NCBI GenBank assembly: GCA_021824175.1 | Contig: JAKALP010000017.1 | Span: 1 to 64,000 of the forward strand | DNA from: Deltaproteobacteria bacterium | Lineage (GTDB): Bacteria; Desulfobacterota; Desulfobacteria; Desulfobacterales; Desulfosarcinaceae | Reading direction: 5' to 3' | Length of the DNA stretch: 64,000 nucleotides | Part shown: positions 43,081-51,420 of the stretch, one piece after another | How positions within the stretch are numbered: the stretch's first letter is position 1 | How the letters are laid out: each line of letters opens with the position of its first letter | Position numbers and translations under genes: made by a program | The notes under the pieces: model-generated | The model's database searches: none | Seen by the model: the letters and a program-made list of their open reading frames with translations, nothing else | Told to the model about the DNA's origin: nothing

Positions 43081-45804
43081 ATGATTAAACGAATGCTGCA
43101 AGTCAACGGCGTCACCCGGCAGATCATCACCGATCCCGAGCAGAGCCTGGCCAATGTGCTGCGCGAGCAATTGGGACTTACCGGCACCAAGATCGGTTGC
43201 GGCCAGGCCCAGTGCGGCTGCTGCAACGTGATCCTGGATAACAAGCTGGTGCGCTCGTGCGTCACCAAAATGGCCAAGGTGGCGGACGGCGCCGCGGTGA
43301 TCACGGTGGAGGGCATCGGCGATCCCAACAACCTGCACCCCATCCAGTTGGCCTGGATCATCCACGGCGGCGCCCAGTGCGGCTTCTGCACCCCCGGCTT
43401 CATCGTATCGGTCAAGGCCCTGCTGGACGAAAATCCCAAACCCAGCCGCGAGGATGTGCGCGAGTGGTTCCAGAGTCACCGCAACGCCTGCCGCTGCACG
43501 GGCTATAAACCCCTGGTGGACGCGGTCATGGATGCCGCCAAGGTGATGCGCGGCGAGATGAAGGCCGAAGCATTGCTTTTCAAAATGCCCAAGGACGGCC
43601 AGATCTGGGGCAGCAAGTATCCCCGGCCCACGGCCGTGGCCAAAGTCACCGGCACCCTGGATTACGGCGCCGACCTGGGTCTGAAGATGCCGGCCGACAC
43701 TCTCTTTTTAGCCCTGGTGCAGGCCAAGGTCTCCCACGCCAATATCAAGAGCATCGATACCGCCGAAGCCGAGAAGATGCCCGGCGTGGTGAAAGTCGTC
43801 ACCGCCAAGGATGTGCAGGGCAAAAACCGCATCACCGGCCTGATTACTTTTCCCACCAACAAGGGCGACGGCTGGGACCGGCCCATTCTGTGCGATAAGA
43901 AAGTATTCCAATACGGCGACGCCATCGCCATCGTGTGCGCCGAAAACGAATACCAGGCCCGCCATGCGGCTGAAAAAGTAAAAATAGAGTTGGAAGAACT
44001 GCCGGCCTATATGAGCGCGCCGGCCGCCATGGCCGAGGATGCCATGCAGATCCATCCGGGCACGCCCAATGTCTACTTCGAAATTCCGGTGATCAAAGGC
44101 GCCGAAACCGCGCCGCTGATGAAGTCCGCGGCCTACACGGCCGAAGGCGAATACTACCTGCAGCGCCAGCCCCACCTCACCATGGAGACCGATGTCGGCT
44201 TCGCTTATTTTGACCAAGAAGAACGGCTGACCATCCACTCCAAGAGTATCGCCATCCATCTGCATCTGGCCATGATCGCGCCGGGCATCGGCATTTCGCC
44301 AAAGAAGCTGCGCCTGGTGCAGAACCCCACCGGCGGCACCTTCGGCTACAAATTCAGCCCCACCATGGAAGCCCTGGTGGGCGTGGCCTGCATGGCCACT
44401 AAACGCCCGGTCTACCTGCGCTATGACTACCACCAACACATCACTTACACCGGCAAGCGCTCGCCCTTCTGGCTGAAAGTCAAAATGGGCGCCGACAAGA
44501 ACGGCAAAGTAGTCGCCATGGATACGGACTGGAGCGTGGATCACGGCCCCTACTCGGAGTTCGGCGACCTGCTGACCCTGCGCGGGGCCCAGTTCATCGG
44601 CGCCGGCTACGGCATTGCCAACATCCGCGGCCTGGGCCGCACCGTGGCCACCAACCACGCCTGGGGTTCGGCCTTCCGGGCTTATGGATCGCCCCAGAGC
44701 TTCTTTGCCAGCGAAAGCCTGATGGACGAACTGGCCGAGAAGATGAATATGGACCCGCTGGAGCTGCGCGCCCGCAACATCTACCAGCCCGGCGACACCA
44801 CGCCCACCGGCCAGACCCCGGAAGTATTCCCCTTCCCCGAGATGGTGGAAAAATTGCGCCCCATGTACAAAGCGGCCCTGGCCAATGCCAAGAAGAACTC
44901 CACGGCCGAACTCAAGCGCGGCGTGGGCATTGCCCTGGGCATCTATGGTTGCGGCCTGGACGGCCCGGACGGCTCCGCGATCCGCGTGGAACTCAACCCC
45001 GATGACACCATCACGGTCTTCAGCAGTTGGGAGGATCACGGCCAGGGCGCGGACATGGGTTGCGTCGGCACGGCCCACAAAGCTCTTGCGCCGCTGGGCA
45101 TCGCACCGGAGAAGATCCGCCTGGTGATGAACGATACGGCCTTTACCCCGGCCTCGGGCCCATCGGGCGGCAGCCGCCAGCAGGTGATGACCGGCAATGC
45201 CATCAAAGTCGGCTGCGAACTGCTGCTGGCCGCCATGCGCAAAAAAGACGGCTCCTTCCGCACCTACAAGGAGATGGACGCCGAAAAGATCGCCACCAGC
45301 TACACCGGCAAATGGACCGCGGCCAACGCCACCAACTGCGATCTGAAAACTGGCCAAGGCAAACCTTTTACTACTTACATGTACGGCATGTTCATGGCCG
45401 AAGTGGCGGTCGAGACCAAGAGCGGCAAGACCGCGGTGGAGAAGTTCACCGCCATCGCCGATGTCGGCACCATCAACAACAAACTGCTGGTCGACGGCCA
45501 GATGTACGGCGGCATTGCCCAGGGGATCGGTCTGGCGCTGACCGAAGACTTCGAAGATCTGCAGAAGCACAACTCGCTGCGCGCCTGCGGCCTGCCCTAT
45601 GCCAAGATGATCCCCGATGGCATCGAGCTGATCTACATTGAAACGCCGCGTCCGGAAGGCCCCTTTGGCGCGGCCGGCGTGGGCGAACTGCCCCTGACCA
45701 GCTCCCACGTGGCCGTGATCAACGCCATTCACAACGCCTGCGGCGCCCGCGTGCGCCATCTGCCGGCCTTGCCGGAGAAGGTGTTGGCGGCGATGGGGAA
45801 GTAA
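43081..45804 (+). CDS. mop: Molybdenum aldehyde oxidoreductase, Mop type
   Basis: The 907-residue protein has the same length as the D. gigas aldehyde oxidoreductase and the same Cys positions: 40, 45, 48 and 60 for the first 2Fe-2S cluster, and 100, 103, 137 and 139 for the second (CGFC...CRC). The molybdopterin domains follow, with GTFGYKFSPTMEA, RAYGSPQSFF and the terminal GVGELPLTSSH in which the catalytic base falls at Glu869, again as in D. gigas (recalled from memory). It is a xanthine-oxidase-family enzyme without an FAD domain that converts aldehydes to acids using MCD cofactor. Electrons probably pass to the FAD/iron-sulfur protein at 46111. The large antisense open frame over 43708-45759 is a shadow. 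Confidence 0.96.
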   Translation: MIKRMLQVNGVTRQIITDPEQSLANVLREQLGLTGTKIGCGQAQCGCCNVILDNKLVRSCVTKMAKVADGAAVITVEGIGDPNNLHPIQLAWIIHGGAQCGFCTPGFIVSVKALLDENPKPSREDVREWFQSHRNACRCTGYKPLVDAVMDAAKVMRGEMKAEALLFKMPKDGQIWGSKYPRPTAVAKVTGTLDYGADLGLKMPADTLFLALVQAKVSHANIKSIDTAEAEKMPGVVKVVTAKDVQGKNRITGLITFPTNKGDGWDRPILCDKKVFQYGDAIAIVCAENEYQARHAAEKVKIELEELPAYMSAPAAMAEDAMQIHPGTPNVYFEIPVIKGAETAPLMKSAAYTAEGEYYLQRQPHLTMETDVGFAYFDQEERLTIHSKSIAIHLHLAMIAPGIGISPKKLRLVQNPTGGTFGYKFSPTMEALVGVACMATKRPVYLRYDYHQHITYTGKRSPFWLKVKMGADKNGKVVAMDTDWSVDHGPYSEFGDLLTLRGAQFIGAGYGIANIRGLGRTVATNHAWGSAFRAYGSPQSFFASESLMDELAEKMNMDPLELRARNIYQPGDTTPTGQTPEVFPFPEMVEKLRPMYKAALANAKKNSTAELKRGVGIALGIYGCGLDGPDGSAIRVELNPDDTITVFSSWEDHGQGADMGCVGTAHKALAPLGIAPEKIRLVMNDTAFTPASGPSGGSRQQVMTGNAIKVGCELLLAAMRKKDGSFRTYKEMDAEKIATSYTGKWTAANATNCDLKTGQGKPFTTYMYGMFMAEVAVETKSGKTAVEKFTAIADVGTINNKLLVDGQMYGGIAQGIGLALTEDFEDLQKHNSLRACGLPYAKMIPDGIELIYIETPRPEGPFGAAGVGELPLTSSHVAVINAIHNACGARVRHLPALPEKVLAAMGK

Positions 45805-45839
45805 CTGACGGCTGAAGGCTGGAGGCTGAAGAAGTAAAT

Positions 45840-45880
45840 ATGAAGAGTTTTAAGTCATAAGCTTTAAGTTTAAAGTTAAG
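45840..45880. repeat. TTTAAACTT-type stuttered repeat, site 2
   Basis: GTTTTAAGTCATAAGCTTTAAGTTTAAAGTTAAGG is spelled with the same word in reverse orientation. Preceded by CTGAAGGCTGGAGGCTGAAG, a second stutter. Confidence 0.6.
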
Positions 45881-45900
45881 GAATTTTTGCGATTGGATTT

Positions 45901-45926
45901 CGTTCCCACGCTCCGGCGTGGGAACG
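45901..45926. repeat. CGTTCCCACGC hairpin
   Basis: CGTTCCCACGC and GCGTGGGAACG are perfect complements around a TCCG loop. There is no T-run, so terminator function is doubtful. Confidence 0.75.
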
Positions 45927-45943
45927 GTTTGTTTCGCGGCCGT

Positions 45944-45978
45944 CAAGCCGTCTCAAAAGACTTTTTTGAGATGGCTTG
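45944..45978. repeat. CAAGCC-TCTCAAAA hairpin
   Basis: CAAGCCGTCTCAAAA faces TTTTGAGATGGCTTG with one mismatch and a 5-base loop containing T residues. It could act as a bidirectional terminator of the aldehyde oxidoreductase unit. Confidence 0.6.
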
Positions 45979-46110
45979 ATATCGATTTTCGACATTAACC
46001 CGCCCCGGCAGGGGCAACTATTTTTTTGCCTTAATAAAACAAACACTCTGCCAACCCATTAGTTTCGTAACGGCAAGGGCAAAACAGAGAATAGCTAATC
46101 GCAAAAAAAT

Positions 46111-48408
46111 ATGGAACAATCCGACCTAAAACAATGGGAGCAGCGCTGCATCCAGGAAGAGCCGCCGGAGTGCACGGCGGCCTGCCCCCTGCATGTGGAT
46201 GCCCGCGCTTTCGTGCGCCACGTCCGCGACGGCCGCTGGCGCGAGGCCTGGCAGACCCTCGCCCGCACCATGCCGCTGGCCGGAGTGCTGGGACGGATCT
46301 GCGACGCTCCCTGCCAGGCGCGCTGCAAACGCGGCGAGGTCGGTGATGCCATTCGCATCGGCGCCCTGGAGCGGGTCTGCGTGGCGCAGGCCCAGGAGAA
46401 CTACCGTTTCACCCCCCTGCCCTCCAAAGGCCAGCGCATTGCCATACTGGGCAGCGGTCTGAGCAGCCTGACCGCGGCCTGGGACCTGATCCGCAAATCC
46501 TACGGCGTCACCCTATACGACGCCGGCGACCGGCCGGGCGCCGCGCTGCAGGCCCAACACGCCCCCATCCTCTCCGGTGACAGCATGACCGCCGAACTGG
46601 CCTGGCTGGAGAAGTGGGGTGTTCGCTTTGAAGCTGGCGCGCCGCTGCCAACCCCATCTTTTTTTCAGCAGACGGTTGAAGAGTTCGATGCCCTCTATCT
46701 TGGTCTGGACAGTATCGATTCCGACCAATGGCCGCTGACGCGCAATGCCGAAGGATCGTTGCAGGTCGACCCCCAAATCTTTACCACCAGCAACCCCAAA
46801 GTCTTTGCCGGCGGCCTTACATCTTCCACCATCCTGCGGGCCGCCCAGGGCCGCTGGGTCGCCACCAGCATGGATCGCTTTCTGCAAAAGGTTTCCCTCA
46901 CCGCCGGCCGGGAAAAAGAGGGCGCCTTTGCCACCCGTTTGTTCACCAGCCTCGCAGGTGTCCAGCCCTTGCGCGCCGTTGCCATGGCCGACGCCCAAAG
47001 CGGTTATTCGGCCGCCGAAGCAACTGCGGAAGCCGCGCGCTGTCTGAACTGCCAATGCCTGGAATGCGTCAAGGTCTGCCCCTACTTGGAAGCCTTCGGG
47101 GCCTACCCGCGCAAGTACGCCCGGGAAATCTACAACAACGAATCCATTGTCATGGGCACGCGCACGGCCAACACCCTGATCAACTCCTGCAGCCTGTGCG
47201 GCTTGTGCCAAGCTGTTTGCCCCGAAGATTTCGCCATGCAGGATCTGTGTCTGCAAACCCGCCGCAGCATGGTGGAAAAAGGCAAGATGCCGGCCTCGGC
47301 CCACGAATTCGCCCTGGAAGACATGGCCTTCAGCCAGAGCGACGACTTCTTCCTGGTGCGCCACGCGCCGGGCCAGAAGCAGAGCAGTCACCTTTTCTTC
47401 CCCGGCTGCCAGTTGTGCGCCTCGTCACCCGGCCAGGCCGCCGCGCTGTACGATTATCTGCGCACCCGGCTCGGCAGCGTGGGCCTGGCCTTGGGCTGCT
47501 GCGGCGCGCCCGCCCACTGGGCCGGCCGAAGGGAAGAGAGCGAAAAGATCTTAAATTTGTGGCAAAAACAATGGGAAGAGATGGGCCGCCCCCAATTCCT
47601 GCTGGCCTGCTCCGCTTGCCATCAGATGTTTCGCGAACTGCGGCCCCAGGTGCCGATTCAATCGGTGTGGGAGACCCTGGCGGCCGTCGGCTTGCCGGAA
47701 AGCCCGAATACTTCCCCGAGCGCTTGCCTGGCCATTCACGATCCGTGCACCACGCGCGAAGCCCTCCACCTTCAAACGGCCGCGCGCCAGGTGCTCGCCG
47801 CCGCGGGTATCGCGGCCGAAGAGTTGCCGCTGGGCCAGGAACTGACCGAATGCTGCGGCTTCGGCGGCCTGATGGCCAATGCCAATCCAAGCCTGGCCCA
47901 GGAGGTGACCCGCCGCCGGGCAGCCCTCAGCGCGCATGACTATCTTACCTACTGCGCCATGTGCCGCGACCGGCTGGCGGCCGTGGGCAAACGCGCGCTG
48001 CACCTGCTGGATCTGATCTTCCCCCCGGCGGGCGAGTCCGATCCGGCGGCCCGGCCCCGGCCCGGCTGGTCCCAACGCCGGGAAAACCGCGCCCGCTTGA
48101 AGCAAATGCTTTTGGAAAAAGTGTGGAGCGAGGCTCCGGTGGCCGGAGCGAATTATGCCAAAATTAACTTGATGATCTCCGCTGAAGTGCGCAAGCGCCT
48201 GGATGAGCGCCGAATTCTCGAAGAAGATCTTCAGCAGACCATCGCCCGGGCCGAAGCCGGCGGGCCCAGGCTGCGCCATCCGGTCACCGGCCGCCTGCGG
48301 GCCGCTTTCCGGCCCCGGCATGTGACCTTCTGGGTGGAGTATGCGCCGATCAAAGAAGGCTTTGAAGTATTCAATGCCTATTGCCACCGGATGGAAGTCA
48401 AATCATGA
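46111..48408 (+). CDS. FAD- and iron-sulfur oxidoreductase (GltD-like N-terminus, HdrD-like C-terminus)
   Basis: The 765-residue protein fuses modules. Residues 1-100 form a GltD-like double-cluster helical domain (CTAACPLH, ICDAPCQARC). A pyridine nucleotide-disulfide oxidoreductase-like FAD fold starts at IAILGSGLSSLTAAWDL. A two-cluster ferredoxin follows (CLNCQCLECVKVC, CSLCGLCQAVCP), then two CCG domains like those of heterodisulfide reductase subunit D (FFPGCQLCASS...LGCCG; CCGFGGL...CAMC). It can be read as an electron hub accepting electrons from the aldehyde oxidoreductase and passing them on through FAD. The same architecture is associated with the aldehyde oxidoreductase in Desulfovibrio (recalled). 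The ATG has no strong ribosome site. The stop overlaps the next start (ATGA). Confidence 0.85.
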   Translation: MEQSDLKQWEQRCIQEEPPECTAACPLHVDARAFVRHVRDGRWREAWQTLARTMPLAGVLGRICDAPCQARCKRGEVGDAIRIGALERVCVAQAQENYRFTPLPSKGQRIAILGSGLSSLTAAWDLIRKSYGVTLYDAGDRPGAALQAQHAPILSGDSMTAELAWLEKWGVRFEAGAPLPTPSFFQQTVEEFDALYLGLDSIDSDQWPLTRNAEGSLQVDPQIFTTSNPKVFAGGLTSSTILRAAQGRWVATSMDRFLQKVSLTAGREKEGAFATRLFTSLAGVQPLRAVAMADAQSGYSAAEATAEAARCLNCQCLECVKVCPYLEAFGAYPRKYAREIYNNESIVMGTRTANTLINSCSLCGLCQAVCPEDFAMQDLCLQTRRSMVEKGKMPASAHEFALEDMAFSQSDDFFLVRHAPGQKQSSHLFFPGCQLCASSPGQAAALYDYLRTRLGSVGLALGCCGAPAHWAGRREESEKILNLWQKQWEEMGRPQFLLACSACHQMFRELRPQVPIQSVWETLAAVGLPESPNTSPSACLAIHDPCTTREALHLQTAARQVLAAAGIAAEELPLGQELTECCGFGGLMANANPSLAQEVTRRRAALSAHDYLTYCAMCRDRLAAVGKRALHLLDLIFPPAGESDPAARPRPGWSQRRENRARLKQMLLEKVWSEAPVAGANYAKINLMISAEVRKRLDERRILEEDLQQTIARAEAGGPRLRHPVTGRLRAAFRPRHVTFWVEYAPIKEGFEVFNAYCHRMEVKS

Positions 48409-48617
48409 AAACCACCGAAGATTGGAGCGAAGAACTATCCTGGCGGTGCGCGGCCTGTGACCGTCCCCTGGAAATGGGTCAAGTGACCGTCACCTACATG
48501 GAGAACAGCTTCACCACCGATATGCCCCGTTGTAGGCAATGCGGCCAGGTGCTGGTGCCGGAGGGTTTGGCATTGGGAAAGATGGCGGAGGTAGAAAAGA
48601 TTTTGGAAGATAAATAG
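48405..48617 (+). CDS. Small four-cysteine redox/zinc-ribbon protein (DVU_1557 type)
   Basis: Starting at the ATG overlapping the previous stop, the 70-residue product contains WRCAACDRPLEMGQVTVTY and MPRCRQCGQVLVPEGLALGK, two CxxC knuckles that would bind zinc or iron. Proteins of this kind accompany aldehyde oxidoreductase clusters in sulfate reducers (family name recalled as DVU_1557). Its role is unknown, perhaps a small electron carrier or assembly factor. It is translationally coupled to the oxidoreductase upstream. Confidence 0.75.
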   Translation: MKTTEDWSEELSWRCAACDRPLEMGQVTVTYMENSFTTDMPRCRQCGQVLVPEGLALGKMAEVEKILEDK

Positions 48618-48622
48618 GATAA

Positions 48623-48738
48623 TAGAGAAGTTTAAAGTTTAAAGTGTTAAGATTTAAGTTAAGGATTGTAGCGATTTGAAAAGTAAAAAGAAAGTATTCC
48701 TTTGCTTTAAATTTTGCACTTAGAGCTTCAAACTCTTT
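48623..48738. repeat. TTTAAACTT-type stuttered hairpin, site 3
   Basis: The left part has GAAGTTTAAAGTTTAAAGTG and TTAAGATTTAAGTTAAGG; the right part has CTTTAAATTTTGCACTTAGA and GCTTCAAACTCTT. The arms could pair loosely, placing a weak hairpin directly before the methyltransferase start. Confidence 0.6.
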
Positions 48739-48739
48739 T

Positions 48740-49456
48740 ATGCATCTGTCTTTGCCGATGAAACAATCAACCAACTTATACGAATCCCAGGCCCTACGCG
48801 CCGTTACCGGACCAGCCATCCGGCCAGGCGGGTTGGCCTTGACCGAACGCGCCCTGGCGCTTTGCGGATTGACAGCCGGGGCGCGGGTTCTGGATGTGGG
48901 CTGCGGCGGCGGCGCCACGGTCGCTCATCTGCGCCAAAGCCACGGACTGCGGGCCATGGGATTGGATCTCTCCTGGATGTTGCTGGCCGAAGGACGGGCG
49001 CAACCGGGTTGCCCGCCGCTGGTCCAGGGCCCGGCCGAGATGCTGCCCGTGGCTGACGGGAAGCTGCAAGCGATCTTTTGCGAGTGTGTGCTCTCCCTGC
49101 TTTCTTCGCCCAAATCCGCGCTGGCCGAATGGCATCGCGCCCTGGCCCCGGGTGGACTTCTGGTGGTGTCGGATCTCTATGCCCGCGCTGGGCAGCTGGA
49201 AGACGAGTTATTCAGCGCCCCCGGCCGTTGCTGCCTGGCCGGCGCCGTGGATCGTGATACGCTGTTGGAGGGCGTTACTGGGGCGGGTTTTGAGGTCGTG
49301 GTGTTCGAAGACCACTCCCCGCTGCTCAAACAACTGGCCGCCCAACTGGTCTGGGCTTACGGCTCCCTGGAGACCTTCCGGGCCAGGGCGGGGCTGGGAT
49401 GTACTTCCCATGGAAACGGACGACCGGGATACTATCTGATGGTGGCGAAAAAATGA
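48740..49456 (+). CDS. SAM-dependent methyltransferase of the aldehyde oxidoreductase cluster
   Basis: The 238-residue protein has the N-terminal LYESQALRAVTGPAIRPGGL, motif I VLDVGCGGGATV (residues about 51-62), MGLDLSWMLLAEG and a later RALAPGGLLVVSDLYAR. It resembles UbiE-like methyltransferases, and a relative occurs at the same place in D. vulgaris (DVU_1556, recalled). The start may be the ATG at 48740 or at 48758; neither has a ribosome site. The C-GCAxxG-C-C gene overlaps its stop. The substrate is unknown. Confidence 0.8.
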   Translation: MHLSLPMKQSTNLYESQALRAVTGPAIRPGGLALTERALALCGLTAGARVLDVGCGGGATVAHLRQSHGLRAMGLDLSWMLLAEGRAQPGCPPLVQGPAEMLPVADGKLQAIFCECVLSLLSSPKSALAEWHRALAPGGLLVVSDLYARAGQLEDELFSAPGRCCLAGAVDRDTLLEGVTGAGFEVVVFEDHSPLLKQLAAQLVWAYGSLETFRARAGLGCTSHGNGRPGYYLMVAKK

Positions 49457-49887
49457 ACGATCTGATGCTGCGCATGTTGCGCTGGGGCCAACAAGGATAT
49501 AGCTGCGCCCAAATTCTCCTGCTCCTAGGCTTGGAAGACAGACATGAAACCAACCCCGGTCTGGTGCGCGCCATGGCCGGCCTGGCGTACGGGTGCGGCA
49601 CCGGCCAGGCCGCCTGCGGCGCCTGGACCGGCGGCAGTTGCCTGCTGGCCTATCTGGCCAAAAGCGAAGGCGCCGAAGAACGACCGGTGGAAATTCTATC
49701 CAGCATGCTCCAGGAACTCTCCGACTGGTTCATGAACCGCGTGGGCCAGGCCCATGGCGGCATTGCCTGTGAAGTCATTGTCGGAGAGAACGGCCCGGCC
49801 GCGGCCCGCCAGACCTGTAGCGCCATCGTGGCCGAGACCTATGCCAAAGTCATGGGGATATTGGCGGCCAATGGTCTGGAGATCTGA
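49453..49887 (+). CDS. C-GCAxxG-C-C family protein
   Basis: The 144-residue protein starts at an ATG overlapping the methyltransferase stop. It follows the family plan: YSCAQILLLLGL, YGCGTGQAACGAWTGGSCLL with clustered Cys, IACEVIVG and ARQTCSAIVAETYAKV. Such proteins are likely redox or metal-binding; the Cys spacing may hold an iron-sulfur cluster. A member is encoded at the equivalent position in D. vulgaris (DVU_1555, recalled). Function unknown, presumably in maturation or electron transfer for the aldehyde oxidoreductase. Confidence 0.8.
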   Translation: MNDLMLRMLRWGQQGYSCAQILLLLGLEDRHETNPGLVRAMAGLAYGCGTGQAACGAWTGGSCLLAYLAKSEGAEERPVEILSSMLQELSDWFMNRVGQAHGGIACEVIVGENGPAAARQTCSAIVAETYAKVMGILAANGLEI

Positions 49888-49935
49888 ATTGCGGTACACA
49901 AGGTCGGAAATATTTGGCATGTATTTTATAAAAGG

Positions 49936-50004
49936 TCACCATAGAGAAGAGGGCTCAGAGAAAAGAATTATCTCTCCTCTGAGGCCTCTGTGTTCTCTGT
50001 AGTG
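49936..50004. repeat. Stuttered hairpin of the ACGGAG/ACAGAG class, copy 3
   Basis: TCACCATAGAGAAGAGGGCT then CAGAGAAAAG on the left faces TCTCTCCTCTGAGGCCTCTG then TGTTCTCTGTAGTGA on the right. Confidence 0.7.
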
Positions 50005-50034
50005 AGAATATCTTGGAAATAGCGTAGTATTCGC

Positions 50035-51420
50035 ATGAGCCAATATCCCACCCAAAGTCTTTGCCCCATCTGCCTGGCGCGCATTCCAGCCCAAAGGGTT
50101 TGGCGCGGTCAGGAAGTATTTCTGGAGAAGCATTGCGCGGCCCATGGCTTCTTTCAGACCGTGATCTGGAAGGGCGCACCGGCTATGGCCGGCTGGCATA
50201 GGCCCAAGCTCTCCTCCCGACCGGCTGAGGCGGAACACGGAGCGAAGCAAGATTGCCCCTTTGACTGCGGCTTGTGCCCGAAGCATGCGCAGCGCTCGTG
50301 CACCGTGATTCTGGAAGTGACCCAACGCTGCGACCTCGGCTGCCCGGTATGCTACGCCGCCTCCGGACCTAAGGGGGACGATCCGTCCCCGGCGGTCGTG
50401 GCCGGCTGGTTCGAGCGGCTGGGCCAAACCAGCCCAGGCGCCAATATCCAGCTTTCTGGCGGCGAACCCACCCTGCGCGACGATCTGCCCGCGCTGGTGG
50501 AGCTGGGCCGCCGGGCCGGTTTCGAGTTCATTCAGATCAACACCAACGGCCTTCGCCTGGCCCGCGAACCCGGCTATGCCCAAGCCCTCAAGAATGCGGG
50601 CGCCGCTTCAGTATTTTTGCAGTTCGATGGGGTCAACGACGATGTCTACCGTTGGCTGCGCGGCCGGGCCTTGTGGGAAATCAAACAGGCGGCCGTGGCG
50701 GCCTGCGCCCTGGCCGGCCTGGGCGTGGTGCTGGTGCCCACCCTGGTGCCGGGCGTCAACACCCATGCGGTGGGTGCTATCCTTGAGGCGGCCCTGGCCT
50801 GGTATCCCGCGGTGCGCGGCGTGCACTTCCAGCCCATGAGCTATTTCGGCCGCCATCCGGGCCGGCCCACTGACAGCCGGCGCCTGACCCTGCCTGAGCT
50901 GATGCACGCCATCGAGACCCAGAGCGACGGCTGGTTCAAGGTCGAACATTTCCGGCCGCCGGGATGCGAGCATGCCCTGTGCTCCTTTCATGCCCAGTAT
51001 CTGCTTTCCGAACATGGCCGGCCCAGGCCCCTGCACCCCCTGCCCATGGCCGGCCAAAGCGTTGCACCCATCAAGGCCGAAGAAGGCGCCCGGCGGGCCA
51101 TTGACTTTGTCGCCCGGCAGTGGGCCGCGCCGTTATCCGGCAGTACCGCCGCCTCCGGGCCTTCATGCGCGTGTAAAGAGAAGATTCCAGAAAGCAGTAA
51201 TACTTCCCCAAAGAATTCTATCTCCTTGGACGATTTTCTGGCCGCGGCCCAATCGCGCACCTTCTGCGTTTCAGCCATGGCCTTCCAGGATGTCTGGAAC
51301 CTGGATCTGGAACGGGTGCAAGGCTGCTGCATCCATGTGCTGGCCGGCGATGGCCGCCTGATCCCATTTTGTCTCTACAATCTGACGGCCGCGGACGGCC
51401 GCGCCCTGTACCGGCCATGA
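50035..51420 (+). CDS. Radical SAM protein of the aldehyde oxidoreductase cluster
   Basis: The 461-residue protein begins with a Cys-bearing knuckle (LCPICLARIPAQRV) and FDCGLCPKHAQRSC before the radical SAM motif CDLGCPVCYA (CxxxCxxC, residues about 99-108). QLSGGEPTLRDDLPALVELG is the SAM-binding GGEP stretch. The arrangement matches radical SAM proteins similar to those that modify tetraether lipid or cofactor precursors (GDGT-ring type), but in this setting relatives have been noted beside Mo-hydroxylases, some as selenoproteins (recalled). Cys, not Sec, is used here. A C-terminal Cys-rich region (CACKEK, GCCIHVL) may bind further clusters. Substrate unknown. Confidence 0.82.
   Translation: MSQYPTQSLCPICLARIPAQRVWRGQEVFLEKHCAAHGFFQTVIWKGAPAMAGWHRPKLSSRPAEAEHGAKQDCPFDCGLCPKHAQRSCTVILEVTQRCDLGCPVCYAASGPKGDDPSPAVVAGWFERLGQTSPGANIQLSGGEPTLRDDLPALVELGRRAGFEFIQINTNGLRLAREPGYAQALKNAGAASVFLQFDGVNDDVYRWLRGRALWEIKQAAVAACALAGLGVVLVPTLVPGVNTHAVGAILEAALAWYPAVRGVHFQPMSYFGRHPGRPTDSRRLTLPELMHAIETQSDGWFKVEHFRPPGCEHALCSFHAQYLLSEHGRPRPLHPLPMAGQSVAPIKAEEGARRAIDFVARQWAAPLSGSTAASGPSCACKEKIPESSNTSPKNSISLDDFLAAAQSRTFCVSAMAFQDVWNLDLERVQGCCIHVLAGDGRLIPFCLYNLTAADGRALYRP

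Larger units (their letters stand above)
45805..46110. other. Intergenic repeat-rich gap
   Basis: Contains the TTTAAG/TTTAAA words at 45840-45880, the perfect hairpin at 45901-45926, the hairpin at 45944-45978, and a G/C-rich ACATTAACCCGCCCCGGCAG stretch. No gene or convincing promoter was identified. Confidence 0.6.

Noticed and set aside
43708-45759. A 683-codon open frame antisense to the aldehyde oxidoreductase
   Set aside because: It arises from GC-biased third positions, has no ribosome site or recognisable domain, and lies entirely opposite a clear gene. The same applies to antisense or shifted frames over 46513-47391, 46728-47939, 47551-48387 and 56098-57363.
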